Shown here one piece after another: positions 24,667 through 37,817 of a DNA stretch of 64,000 nt (positions are counted from its first letter, which is position 1; every line of letters starts with the position of its first letter). This stretch comes from Beverwykella pulmonaria (taxonomy: Eukaryota > Ascomycota > Dothideomycetes > Pleosporales > Melanommataceae): positions 856,099-920,098 of the forward strand of contig BCHH01000009.1 in assembly GCA_001599595.1 (NCBI GenBank), read 5' to 3'. The translations under genes and the position numbers were made by a program. A model generated the notes under the pieces. It was not told where the DNA came from. It did not search any database and saw only the letters and a list, made by a program, of their open reading frames with translations.

Positions 24667-25480
24667 TTACCGACCCTTGGAGACCTCGTCTCCCATGCGG
24701 TTGTATTCCTTTTGCATGTTCTCAACCTGTTTCTTCAGGTTCTCCATGTCGCGATCCTTGGCCGCGAGTTGTTCCTTGAGAGCGCCAATCTCTCCAGCAT
24801 TGCCGGCGTTCTGCAGAGACGAGCCCTTTTTGCCCTTGACAGCCGGATCGCCCTTGAAGGTCTTGAGCTCCTCCTCGAGGCGGAGGACGTCAAGGATCAT
24901 GACGTAGGTGCGGTTGAGGATGAGGGACAGGAAGAGGGTAAAGCCGCAGAGGTACATGTTGCGCTGCGAGTAGAACTTGCGAGCTTGGACTTCCATGCGC
25001 TCTGACCCGCCCATAACCACGGCTCTAGTGTGATTGTCAGTGTGCGTGTGTGTGTGTGTGCCTCATTTCGGATGGTTTGTACGTACCCTCCGCGAGACTC
25101 TGCCTTGGAGAAGGCGGACAGCTCGACCTGGACGCGGTAGACGCGGTTGATGCTGTCGATGAAGAGGATGAGGATGAAGATGAAGGTGATCTTCATGCCA
25201 TATTGGAGCTTCGCGATGATGGGGCTCTCGGAGATGAAGGTGAACAGCTTGCGACGCCATGTGAAGGGCAGAGGGATGATCAAAGCAAGGAAGATAAACA
25301 TCTCGGTCATCAACATAGCAAATACCTGGAAGAAGAGGAAGCGTAAGTACGTGGGGAACATTGTTTTGTAACGGTAGAGAGGAGGATGGCCACGAGTTCC
25401 AATCGCCATCAAGGCGAGCACAGGGCAGAGTCGTGCGGACGGGGAAGGAGCGAACGTACGAGGCTGTAGTAGAGTGTCAT
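24667..25480 (-). CDS. BAP31/Yet3-like ER membrane protein
   Basis: ER multispanning protein linked in yeast and animals to export and quality control of membrane proteins. Exons: a 21-nt first exon 25460-25480 (MTLYYSL), then 25087-25325 and 24667-25024; introns 25326-25459 and 25025-25086. The product is 205 residues. Three membrane segments are visible: FAMLMTEMFIFLALIIPLPF, YGMKITFIFILILFIDSINR and MYLCGFTLFLSLILNRTYVM. The conserved cytosolic loop PFTWRRKLFTFISESPIIAK lies between the first two. The C-terminal ~80 residues are a charged coiled coil (LKEQLAAKDRDMENLKKQVE), as in BAP31. A KKXX signal is not present at the end; the frame ends SKGR. The tiny first exon is supported because MTLYYSLVF is the usual family start. 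Divergent from DUS3. Confidence 0.92.
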
Positions 25481-26069
25481 ATTTGCGGTTGTGGGTCGTG
25501 TATCGCGGGGTGTGCGTGTGTGTTGTGTGGGCTGATGTGGTGGAGGTGGAGACGAAGGCCCTGTGTGTTTAGAGGTGGTCCACGAGGAGCAGTATAAGTA
25601 CTGTGCAGAGACGCGGTAGGTAGAGGACCGGCGATGATGTGGAGTGAGTGAGGACAGAAAGGCAAGTTGGCAAAGCTGTGCGTGCCTAGCTAGCTCGTGA
25701 AGACAGAAATACGTCACCTTAAAAGTGCAAGCCCGGGCCGTGTTAGGCGATCATGGAGCTAGCCGCTTTGGGCCAGCCGCACATGAAACGAACGAGAACA
25801 GTTCAATCTGAGTAAGAGGTCATGAGGATCAACCTTGACCTACGCAGTGGTACTGCATATCGGATAGTTGATTTAGTATATGAGTTTAAATACTTCCAAC
25901 TCGGGTCTTGGAGCCTGCCGGGTGGGTAGACCGATGACTTTGTTAGTGCCGCAAGGGCCACTTACCACTCACCTCTCACCTGGGTAAACTTTTTTTCACG
26001 ACTCCACTTCAAGAGTCCAGCCTCAGATAGGATCTCTAGTGCGGCGTTCAGAGTTTGCAGTCGTCTGCA
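25481..26069. promoter_or_regulatory. Divergent region between BAP31-like gene and DUS3
   Basis: About 590 bases between divergent start codons; both promoters must lie here. No specific operator can be named. A GT/CA-rich stretch occurs near 25510-25560. Confidence 0.45.
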
Positions 26070-28483
26070 ATGGCAGAAAACGTCAGCAGCACAGCCAATG
26101 CAGCCCAGCCTGCCGGCAACCAGGACGCTGCGCCTACATCTTCAAGCCTTCGTGGCGGCGATGAGGCAGTCAACGATGGAGATGGTAAGGACTCACCATT
26201 GAGTCCTAGGAAGCGGAGCAGAGCTCACATCGAAGCGCACGATCGGTCGTCAAGCCCAGGCAAGCGGCAGAAGGGCGTTGCACCCATTAAGCCAGAGTGC
26301 GCATCGCCTGCCGCCCGCCTACCACCGTACATACTAACGTCGCCAGATTTCTGCTTCATGTCTCTGGCAGCAAAGCGCCAAGGATGGGCGTGGAAGCCGA
26401 CGATGATGCCGAAGCTGCAGATGACCGATACCACAAAACCGATGCACGGGACTCGCGCGACAACCGCAAGGGCAACAAGAAATTCGACAAGAAGAACAAG
26501 CCGAAAGGTGGCGGCCAAAACACCAGCCGCTCGTTCGGTCACTCCCGCGACAAGCTCCAGCTCTGCAATTCTCGCGTACTCAGTCCGGAATTCTCACCCA
26601 AGGAGTGCTCCTTCGGGAGCAGGTGCAGACTGGAGCATGATCTGCGCAAGTACCTGAAAGAAGGGAGACGTGAGGACCTGCCGACATGGAATGGCAAGTG
26701 CCCCAATTACGAGGCCGCCGGCTTCTGTGCCATGGGGTGGAGGTGCCGATTCCTGGCTAGTCACTCGGAAGAGCGGGAGACCGAAGACGGCAGGAAAGAG
26801 CTGGTGCTTCTCGAGGACCCTGAGCGTAAAGCGAATGCTCTGCTCACGTCTAGTGCTGAGGGCGAGGTCGGCGTTGTCAATGTTGTGGACAAGGAGCACA
26901 AAATCAACCTCTCCAGAAGGAAGACCGGAACCCCTAGGTCGGACGCATACCTCCAGTGGGTGAACGAGAACATGGACGCCGGAAGGCAATTCTTCGATAG
27001 GAAGCCAAAAGCCGCCCATGACACGGCCAAGGAGGAGGGTGTCCAGAAGGAAAACGAGAACGAACCGGACACTACGAAAGGAGACGAGCCGGAGCTGGGC
27101 CCCAAGAAAGAAGAGAAGGAGGACAATCGGGCCCAGTTCACCGAGGCTCCCTTCAAGCCCTCTGAGAAACGCCGCCTGTACTACGGCCCGGAGACGCCAG
27201 TCCTAGCCCCGCTTACCACTCAGGGAAATCTTCCTTTTCGACGCCTCTGTGTCGAGCTGGGTGCTCAACTCACCTGGTCCGAGATGGCCATGGGTCTGCC
27301 GCTGATCCAGGGTGAGAAAGCCGAGTGGGCTCTCATGAAAGCGCATGAATCCGAGCTTAGTTCTCCCAAGTTCCTCCCCAAGAACACGGTCATCCGAGGC
27401 TATGACAATGCCAAAGACATCAAATATGGGGTTCAAATTGCTGCCAACAAGCCTTGGCTAGCTGCAAAGACGGTCGAGGTCGTAACCTCTCTGTGTCCAC
27501 ATCTCCGTGCTATTGATCTGAACTGCGGCTGTCCCATCAACCTAGTATGCGAAAAGGGCTCCGGCTCCGCTCTGCTTGACGCGCCTAGCAAGCTAGAAAA
27601 TATCCTGCGAGCCATGAACTACGTTTCCAACGAAACGCCCATCACGGTCAAGATCCGCATGGGCACAAAGGACGCGCAGCCGACCGCCGAAAAGCTCATC
27701 AAGCGTCTCGTGCTTGGCGGCTACGAAGCCATCGAAGCCGACAAGGGCACGTCTGGCGTCGCAGCCATCACACTCCATGGCAGAAGCAAGCAGCAACGCT
27801 ATACCAAGAGCGCGGACTGGAGCTACATTGCAGACTGTGCCGCCCTCATCAATCGATTGAAGCGCGAGAGGAGCGATCGAAGTGACACGATAAAGGAAGC
27901 CGAGCCCCGCGAACTCGCCAACGAGGGCCACGTCTACTTTGTTGGCAACGGCGACTGCTACTCCCACGTCGACTACTACGACCACCTTGAGAACGCCAAA
28001 GTTGACTCGGTGATGGTCGCCCGCGGCGCACTGATCAAGCCATGGATCTTCGAGGAAATCGAAAAAGGCCAATATCTCGACAAGACTGCTACGGAGCGTC
28101 TTGCCTACGTCGAGAAGTTTGCCAAATACGGCCTTCAGACTTGGGGCTCCGATGAGATGGGGATTGGGACTACTCGACGTTTCCTGCTCGAGTGGCTCAG
28201 TTTCTCGTGCCGCTATGTGCCGATTGGATTGCTGGATTATCTGCCGCCGAATATTCAGGATCGAGCCCCGGCTTTCAAGGGTAGGGATGAGTTGGAGACG
28301 CTGATGAGTAGCGAGAACTATAAGGATTGGATCAAGATCAGGTATGCTATAGCCCCGGACATGCGTTCAATAGAGAGCACTAACAAAGGTGGTAGCGAGA
28401 TGTTCCTCGGTCCCGCTCATCCGAACTTCAAATTCGAGCCAAAGCACAAGTCCAATAGCTACGAAATGGAAGCTGAGGGATAG
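26070..28483 (+). CDS. DUS3: tRNA-dihydrouridine(47) synthase (NAD(P)+)
   Basis: FMN enzyme that reduces uridine 47 in the variable loop of tRNAs. Exons 26070-26296, 26347-28341 and 28396-28483 give 769 residues. The N-terminal ~75 residues are polar and disordered ([20 protein letters not shown]). Two CCCH zinc fingers follow ([29 protein letters not shown]), typical of the Dus3 subgroup. The TIM-barrel Dus domain begins near [20 protein letters not shown]; the catalytic cysteine lies in [20 protein letters not shown], and KIRMG plus [17 protein letters not shown] match the FMN and tRNA sites. The last intron (28342-28395, 54 nt) is in frame and could be read through; removing it restores [16 protein letters not shown], the expected family sequence. 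Confidence 0.96.
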
Positions 28484-31400
28484 GTAAGGCTTCTAGCACC
28501 CGGAAAGAGTTTCATGATTGCCTTGAGATCTCCTCAGATGATGATGCTCACGGCATTCCGTTCTTGCAACATAAAAGTCTCACAACAAGGGAATTGCCGA
28601 CAGCGCTTGACTTAGATGGAACTGCATTGACCTTTGAGCCCTGAAGCATGCGCGAGGAATCATTGCTAAGTGGTAACGCGCATGAGTAGTTCCTTCCCTT
28701 TTGGCTAGCCTCCACGCTTCGTTCCCATTCTCCTTTCGCGTCGTCGTACCCTACTTGCTCGTGCATTTCTTTCTCTCTCTCTCGTCGCCTTCTTCTATTC
28801 TTCTCCTTCCTCTCTGTGCTGCAAAACGTCCCCGTATATAAATTAAATACTTCAAACGCCAGTAGGAAAGAAGCCTACACCTTAGTGATGCAATAAGGAC
28901 ACCCATCAGAAAAGTTAACTCGGCTTTCGGCTGAAGCTTTCATATGGGAGTATCTGATTGCAGTGTTGATTCCATGCCCATGGCTTCCTTTCCTTTTTCG
29001 TTGCTGGTGGGAGAAGGGCTGTTCCAGTCACGAGGGGCGGGTTCCTTATTTTGGGATAATAGAGTGCCTGAATGTGAGGCTAGCCAGTGTTCCTTCTCTC
29101 TCCTTTCTGCGCACCCACTCATAGCTCTACGCACTACGCACTGTAAACATGTGCAATTCATCTACATATGACCCTGATAATATGCAAACCTGAACGGGAA
29201 AGTGGCACACTAGGCCTGGTCCTGGGTATATTGGGAACCTCCACTGGAAACAGTTTGCGCTGTGTGCGGCCTCTATCATGAGGTTATGGACTTCTGTGTC
29301 TGGGCTATTGTGCGAGGAATATGCACTGCCTTCCTTTCTTGATGTTGGAGGTGAGGTAAGGTGTGAGGGAAGGTTTCAGGAAGTTGTTCGAGTTGTGTGT
29401 GCAGATGTTCCTTTTGCATGATGGTCGGGGCGGAGCAGAAGCAGAAGCTGAAGTAGAATACGCGCTTTCTTCTATAAGGGTGGGAATATCCTTGCACTTG
29501 TTTAGCTTGCAGCCCTGCTCGCTTAAGTTAGTGTTGTATCGAGGATCCAGAATAGATGGTGGTGGTGGAGCTGGTACTGGATTCAGCCTTTAACATTTGA
29601 CTCTTCTAGAGTGGAAAAACCAACATCACCAATCTCGTTCTGTAGCCGCGAAAGCGCAACCAGATTCAGTAATGCGCAAGTCGACATTCCCTTTTTGCGA
29701 TGTATGTGACCTTTCCAGTCCTTACGCCAATTCCACGTGCACAACAACCCACACGTTAAGGCACCCTCTCGCCTCTGTCTTCTATCCAGCCCCTCTGCAT
29801 TTCTACCCTTGTTTATCCCTCACAACCTGCCAAAAAATCTCAGGAAAGTAGATTCTCTTTTAACACGTGCAAAGTGGGGCTAGCTCCTCATATTTGTCTA
29901 AGCAGTTGGCGGAATAGTGAGCTTCTGTCTTAGAAACTGCTTCTCCGCGTCGTCGTAAGACTGTAACCCGAGTTCAGTCCGGGTAGTTTCTTCGGTCTTC
30001 CTGCTGCCGCAGCCTTTCCAGCTCTATTCACACATGTTATGGTGCGGCCATTACCACAGGGTAGCTTGCGTTAAGCCTTTCCTTTTGGCTTGGTGCGGAA
30101 TTTCGAGCTGTGCGATGGTGGGGATTCTTTTAGGTTGCTTTCGGACTTAATTGTGAGTTGGGCGGGATGGGCTGGAATGTCTCGCAAGGAGAAAAGTAAC
30201 ATATGTCCTCAAGATGAGCTCCATTACCATGACTCCTCCTCCAAGAGACAATAGTTGTGACGAGCTTGTTGGCTTTGCACTAAACAAAAATAATGGGTGG
30301 AGTACATCTCTGGTCATTCTTAGCTATGTGATTGGTCCGCAATTCCCATTCTTACTGGAGTAACCTGGGTGTGATGAGGTACTGAAAAGCGGAAGACACT
30401 AAAGTATCACAGGCAACTTTATTACAGAACACGTGCTTTCCCCGAGAAACAGCATTGCAAGTACTGATATTTTCCACTTCCCTCTCAATGGCCTAAACCG
30501 CGGCCAGTAGTGCAGATAAGGTTATAAAGTTTCGCGTACCGCGTGCCCAGCACTCTTATCCTCATGGATGCCTATAGGAGGTTTCCCCAGAATATGCAGG
30601 TGCTGGCTAGTTCGGGACCTCATACCGACGGTCCTTTTCATGTGAACTAAGCTCGAGACGAGGAGTGGTCTAACGCGAAATAGGAGCACCGCATCGAGGA
30701 GTGGGAGTTGCACATGAATGCCTTGTACGGTAAATAGATCAGCGTACTACAAGGCATTCTAGAAGTGGTTAGAGTTAGGTACTAGGGTAGTTGGTCGGGG
30801 AGGAGTCAAACACCGACACCGCTTTCTGGAGCACCAATTGCCGTAGCCAAAGCCCGAGATAGGGAAGGAGAAGTAGAATCGAGAATACGTGGTGGTACTC
30901 ATCTCTTAAATGTATTTTTTGATTGATGCGATTGATTGGCCGTGAACTGACATCACCTCTCCAGATGTGAAACCCCTAGGTGGAGGACACTTGGATAGAG
31001 TAGCAGAAGGACTGAGAGTGGCATCTGTATCTAGTTGTGATCTCTCGGTTGATTGGGGCTCTCATAAATTGATGTAGCCTCTTTGGAAATGGTATAGCGA
31101 GGGTGTTTGGGATACTTGGAACTTGGAAGCCAGTTCTCGACTCTTCGCGGAGTGACAGTCCTGTTATGGCGGTCTCGATGTCCCAAATCGGCCATCAATG
31201 ACTTGTTGTTCGTGGGTATTGTGAGGATTGAGTTTGAACTATAGTGAGGTTTCCCTGTTGACGGTGAAGGGTAATCAAGATTCATGCTTGAAAGATGAGT
31301 TGCTTCCGCATGTACCTGCTGTATGCGCGTAAAGACTTGGCTCAATACAAGCCACAACTCGTGTTCGGTTGCAAGTCCAATCAATTGCAAGTAGGCCTGG

Positions 31401-34400
31401 TAAAACCAAGATGTCTAGCAATTATTCAAACCTGTTCTTCCCATGCTCCGAATGCCGCTCGAGATCATAAATGCCACTAAGACGCATCATGTGATGGGCC
31501 CACTGTCTTAATTGAGCAAGACTCTACACTTCATGATCATCAACGCACGGCACGCGATCTCAACAACCTAGAAATCAGGGTGGCGACTATCACGACCGAT
31601 ACCCAACTTTTCCCATCATCCGATCCTTCCCATCACTATCTCCCATTCCAGCTGGTCACGTCTCAACAACGCGGTTTGACGTCACCTCCTGCCTTATCAG
31701 CCCCGTATTAGGGAATCTAGAAGGTCCGAGAACATGCGGTACGCAAGGGGTGTTCACAAGTGATGAATTGAGTTCTAGACCCGTGCCTTGTTTGTGCGTC
31801 GGTACACGCGTGCTGTGCGTTCGTCGGTAGCTCCCGTAGTGACGGGTGACAGAGCCAACAAGCATGGCCCAGGTCAAGATGCAGGACCGGTCCGAATACG
31901 TAAGCAAGTGTGCGTGTGAGTGGATGCCGAAGGCGAAGGTCGGGCCGAATATGATGTGTCGGCGGTATTTTGTTAGCGTGGTGTATATGCATGCCGAGAT
32001 TTTTCCGAATGGGCGTTCTGGACCTGTGACTTATTCTTGGATGTGATTTGCTGGACGATATGTATCCCTAGGTTCAACAATATCTACAGCGTTTATAAGG
32101 TTGTACGGCGTTGGGAAGAATTTGATTTGATATCAAAGAGGGGAGGTGCAACATGAATGGAAAGCTAGTAGAAGAAAAGTTCAATAATCAGCACGAAAAT
32201 GGTGCAAGAAAGTAGTTAGTTCTCTGAACTCAGACGGTAAGCAGTACGTCTTCAAAACGCTGCAGCGAGTGCAAGCCATAGCGGAGAACGGAGACACAAT
32301 TGAGAAGGCTGAGAATGGATGTGTACGTTCCTGAGTACGTGGTCGAGTACATACGCAGGAACGCCCGATCCTGGAACCTGGATGGGTCAGGTGTCAGATG
32401 GTGGACCAGTGGAATATCCAATGATGGCACTGGGATCCTCACAGGCCTAAGAAAATATACAGAGCCGCATGATGTCGACGACCCGCCGGCCGAACCTGTA
32501 AGAACATTGGAGATTTCCATGTCTTGGATAAACGTTCACCCTTAACCGCTGAACCTTTTACCTCCAACAGCAAAGCCAGCCTGGGCTTGGATGCGCAATC
32601 CCTCCTTGTCGCTTGCAAAGACGGTGACATTTGGGAATGGGGCGGGATGAAAGGAAGCTCACCTTGGGAAGAGATGGGATCGACGCCGTGGGAACTCTAC
32701 ACGCACCTCCACGCTCCACGCCATTCTTGTGTAACGTGACGTTGCCATTACTACATGAAATGACAAGGCTAGCGACCCTAGCTCAAAGCGGCATAACGGT
32801 CCCTGAGCTGTCCCTGGTATTTGGATCTTGGGCAATAAGCATGGTATGTGCTCGCCTGACCTGCCTTATAGCGTTACCAACAATTCCTCGTCTGGGATGG
32901 ACCTCGTTGGACAGGTTGAAGCTCGTGGCATGTGTGGGAAGGCGGCCGACAAATCAGATGAAGCGCCACTGACTTGGTTTTCTTACGAACGTTTGCCGCT
33001 GTCGCTGTGCCCGTCGCCGCTTTGGTTGAGTGCATTGGAAGAGCTGAGGTTGGGTTGGAGGTGCTCGTACGAGCATGCGGGTTGTTACAGTAGGCTGCGC
33101 TTGGGGCGACTGGTGCGGGCTCTGGCCCTCGGCAAATGCTCCGAGCAGGCGAACACCTAGCGGTAGACTAGAGCTTGGCGACGTTTGATGCGTTTCGACC
33201 TGCCAGCTGAGCAGGCGTTCAGCAACGACGTTGCCGCGTCCTAGCCTCGGATGTGACCATGACGTTGTCGTGGGGCGCTGAAACGCTGTGTTCTTTCCTC
33301 GGTACTTGCCGGTCGGTTTTTACTGTTCTGATTGTTGGAGGTGAATTCGCAACATCTGAGATGGACAAAGATCGTGGCAGAGATCTGATCGAACCACTCC
33401 GATATGGGTTGCCGGCTTCGGATGGAGAGTGGGAGTGGAGGTTTGAGTCTAGTAATGTGTGGCATATGCAGGGACCGGATTGCCGGTAAGCCCGAAGCGA
33501 GCCAATTACCGCGCTTCGTTTGATTAATTCCATGTCTTGCTTTTTCTTATTGGATAGGTAATCATGCGGTTCGACGTCCGGTGCTCGGCGCAATGTCACG
33601 AGGCTGTCGAAAAGCCGCTTTAGGAAGAGAGAGACACAGCTCGGGTATATTTGAAACCTCAAGGTTCGAAAAGTGGTGGAAGGATTGAGGATCCGTGGGG
33701 TAGGTACGGGGTACTGGAGAACAGGTGAGCACCAAGGCGTGTGTTCGAGATTGTGTATCTCCGCGCTCGAAGGTGTCGATAATTGAACATGCCACCGGAA
33801 TCCCTGAATGCCTTGCAGGTCAGCTTGCCGTCTCACCCTCCATCACCTTCTGTCAGCACGTTCTGCAAGGCTATCACAGTCTCTGAATGGTATGTTTTCA
33901 GCCTTGGAAGGCCTCCGACTCAAGTTCGACTAATACGCGTTGTGCTATTGTCTGCTGGCCTGATATTGCCGTTACACAAACCCGATGTGCATCCAATGAC
34001 GTGCCCAGCTGGGGGTTTCGCCTGGCAGTGGCAGTTACCGTCGTGAAAATGTGGACATGTGAACATGTACCGCACTGTCTGTACCGCAGGCTAATAGACG
34101 TTGCTGGGGTCGATATCCGCAAAAAGGCAACCCGGCCCCAGTTCAACCCAGCCCGTCCCAATAAGGCCAAACAACCGAAGGCGAATCCGGGAAAGAGAAA
34201 CATGCTGCAAGGTGCCGAGACGACCGAGGGCGCGACGTCAATATTACATGGTTGCGAGGCGACGTAGCTGCCAATCTCAATGAATAGGCTGCTCCAAAGG
34301 AGCAAGGAGAAGGCTACGCTGTTTTCAGTGTTTGAGCAGATGGAGCAGGGCGGCGGTTGAGGGCGAACATCCAAGGCCATGCCGGCGCGCAAAGAATGGA

Positions 34401-35590
34401 GGTGGGATGAATGCTGCGGCGTCAGGAGTAGTTACGCACTCCATTCGCCGGCAGACAGGAGGGTGGATCCTGGTGTTCACGCAACCAGTGCAACATACGG
34501 TGCATCGTGGGGCGTTGAGATGGCGGAGGAGACAGTTGGGTGCCCTTGAAGGGGTCGACAAATATCACGACATGAGATATGGATGCTTTTTGTGTACTCC
34601 GGCTGTCGTCGGGTGGCGGACAGTCCCAGAGTTGAGACAGATGGTTGCAGCGCCACGCGAGCAGTAGCGGACTGCCTTCTAGAAGGAATTGAGAATAACG
34701 GATGGCTGGTAGTAATGGCAGGAACCGGCGCGGCGCATGGTCGTCTACCCGGACAGCCAAAGAGATTCCGTGTGTAAACACATCAACACTATAATTACTG
34801 CTGCTCTGCCTAGGGGGCCATGGCGATAGTATCCGCCCTACACGATGCTCGCGCTCGCGCTGGATGAGATTGGGCCATGCACCGCTTGAGGACGTGCTGC
34901 AGTGTGCGCGCAGCCACGGTGGTCGCGGCCCAGACCATGGACTTTAGATGCCCATAGCTACGAGGTACGGGTGACATAACAGTCATACCGGCATCGAAGC
35001 TGGCCCACTCTTAAAGATGCAGCCTTGACGCCTGCAGGATGCACTCACCGGCTCTCCCTCAATATTCATCGCCATCGCCATCACTACGCCTAGCATTATC
35101 CGCCTTCACTCCCCCAGCTCGCCGACCCGCTCATCGCCCTCGCTGATCGCCGCCGTCGTCAAAGGTGCAGAATACGCCATCCGCAAGTAGCGCGACGAGA
35201 CGCCCCCAGCGCTGATTCGGCAGCACCTGTCAGGGATCGAGCACCTCGCCCAGCATCCTAGAGCCCAGTCCGCTCGTCCAGCGTCCCCTCCGTCACCGCT
35301 GCTTGCGAAGCCATTTATCCCGCTGCGCGCCCCGGGACGTTGTGGGCCAGAAAGCCAATTGTCTCCCCGAGCCTCCCTCGCGATAGCTCTGACAGCTCTC
35401 TGCCACGCCTTCACCACTGCTCTCACGGCCATTCATTCTTACGCCCCCCGCACAGCACATCCTTCTCTCTCTCTCTCACACCCGTCAGTGCGCCGACTGC
35501 AGCCGCCCACGTCCAGTCATCCGGACCCGCTCCGATATTCCCCATTCACCAAACCTGCTGCACCTCCCCACCTGCCTACCATCTGCCACC
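28484..35590. other. 7-kb gene-poor region
   Basis: The longest gap in the window. Frames of up to about 205 codons occur on both strands (for example 33219-33836 minus) but are rich in Pro, Ser, Arg and His. They show no family motif and cannot be joined by splice signals. The 35-kb end is pyrimidine-rich with a CT run at 35465-35477 and is the likely 5' leader of the Sfp1-like gene. No transposase, reverse transcriptase or terminal repeat was seen. Confidence 0.55.
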
Positions 35591-37817
35591 GTGAAGCTGG
35601 ATTCCCAGGAGACGCCGCCACCCCTCTGCTACTCGCCCATCACCAGCGACCGTGGGCGCGAATCCACAGCAGACACCACTCCCATCAGCACCCCCGTTGA
35701 GCAGGCCGCCTCATCGCCCCAGTTCGGCCGCAAGAAGGACAGCCAGCTCTACTTTTCGTGGGCACGCAAGCCGCACGAGCTTGGGGCTTCCTCCCGGAAC
35801 TCGCTGTCGGAAACCGATCTTCTATTCGAAGACGCGGGCGACTGCAGCTTTCCTCTGTTCCCAGAGAGCCCGCCACAGCAGCGTTCGTTGCAAGACATGG
35901 CACAAACCGCCTCGCCTATCGACATCACCTCACCCCCGCGCTTCAATTCCGTATCCCCGCAGAACCACGCCTCCAACCTCACATTCGCGCTGCGAGAGGC
36001 AGGAGCGACCCGCGATCTCAGTTTCACCCCAGGCCAAAATGTAAATGGCACTGATACCCGCGATGGCCGCCTCAGCGTAGGCGGTCGCCACGAGTCGACC
36101 AGTAATGGCCTCGGATCCTCATTCTACGGCAGCGGCGCCCGTCCCATCTCAATGAAGGACCGCCCGCGGCGAGAGAGCAATACTATGGGCAGCTTCGCCG
36201 GCGGCATGAGCTGGGGCGGGGTCTCGGTGGGATCCTGGATTCGCGATGAGTAAGTATCACCAACCCCCAGATCAAGCAAAGAACATTTTGTCAGCGCTCC
36301 AGACGACCATAGGCTAATTTGTGGCAATAGCATTATGATGACAGGAACCTCTCCCGCAGCCTTTAATGGTTCACCCTCCTTCCACTCCTCCTCGTACCTG
36401 CCCAAGATGGAAGCCAACTTCATGAAGGACTTCACCTGCTGCGGTCTAACCCTCGCCTCGCTCCACGATCTCCTCCAGCACTTCGAAGAGACACACGCAA
36501 ACGCCCCCGCCGCGCGTGCTTCACAGTCTGCACAGGGTGGTCTACCGCCACCGACGACCGGGCCCACCGCCCCCGCGGTCACGCCTGGCCAGACCCAAAA
36601 TCAGACAAACGCACCCGGAGAACCCGCTACAAATACACAACACGGATTCCACCCGAGATCGAACTCAGCAGGGGGGTTCCGCCCGCAACGGCTTGGCTCA
36701 GATGGCTTCAGCCGGACGAACCTGTCCACTGTACAAGATATGGACAGTCTCGAGGACATGGAGATGGACGATATCGCCGAGAACTTACCGCCAATCGAAG
36801 AAGCTCCGTCGCCGTTTCCTTCGCAACAAGTCCATTTCAACCAAAGCCAGAGCCAACTCCCATCACTGAACATAAATCTGGCGAATACAATGCAACACCA
36901 GGGACTACGGACGTCGACCCCCACAACCCCATCTGCATCGCAACAGTTCAATCTGCAGAACAACCCCACCGTTTCTTCTGTGAATACCCCGACGCTTGGA
37001 ACAATGCCTCTGCACAACCTCCAGAGCGTAAGCTCTCCGGATTCCTCACACCCAGGCACCCCTGCCGAACTCGACATGGACTTCTCCAACAACTTCAATC
37101 AGTCGATGATGGGCATGGGCATGGGTATGGGCATGCAGGGAATGGACATGAACTTTGGTAACATGAACTTCCAAGCTGGAATGCCTGGCTTCGACGGTAC
37201 GATCGATCAACCCGGAAAGCGTCTGTTCAGCAAGCAAGGGGCTGCTGTGACCCAGCAACAACTGCAATCGGCTTTCAAGAACTACCAACTCGGCGGAGGC
37301 GACCAGAGCGAGCTTGCCAAGCGGTTGCGGGAGCAGCAGATAATGACTGGAGCCAACATACCTCAAATGCCATTCCCCGAGGAGGTGAAGCCCTTCAGAT
37401 GCCCTGTCATTGGCTGCGAAAAGGCATACAAGAACCAGAATGGGCTCAAGTACCACAAGCAGGTACGTACTTGCAATCTGACTTGTCCTTGATATCTTGC
37501 TAACTAGCTTATAGCACGGCCACCAGAACCAGCAGCTCAAAGAGAACGACGACGGAACCTTCTCGATAGTTGACCCTCTGACATCCATCCCCTACCCCGG
37601 CACCATCGGCATGGAGAAGGAGAAGCCATATCGCTGCGAGGTGTGCGGAAAGCGCTACAAGAACTTGAACGGACTCAAGTACCACCGTGCCCATGCACCG
37701 CATTGTAACCCAGAACTTAAACTCAATCAACTTGGACTCACTAATAACCTCCAAGGCATCAATGTTAGCGCAAACGTCGCAGGAGCCGGCATGACCATGG
37801 ACTCGTCCATGTTCTGA
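35591..37817 (+). CDS. SFP1: Sfp1-like C2H2 zinc-finger transcription factor, start unresolved
   Basis: Nuclear regulator; in yeast Sfp1 controls ribosomal-protein and growth genes downstream of TOR. Exons 35591-36249, 36331-37462 and 37515-37817 give about 697 residues. Three finger-like units are visible. The first is atypical (FTCCGLTLASLHDLLQHFEE, then TH). The other two form the Sfp1-type split pair: FRCPVIGCEKAYKNQNGLKY and, after a ~50-residue linker, YRCEVCGKRYKNLNGLKYHR. A Met/Gly repeat (MGMGMGMGMQGM) and Gln/Asn/Ser/Pro-rich stretches fill the middle. The frame is open without ATG back to a TGA at 35390. The sequence from 35591 (a GTG codon) looks coding, so the start lies in an upstream exon, is non-AUG, or is the ATG at 35897. 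Confidence 0.85.

Noticed and set aside
33219..33836. 205-codon minus-strand frame as a gene
   Set aside because: Composition is low in hydrophobic residues and rich in Arg, Ser and Pro, with no motif and no splice partner; likely chance.
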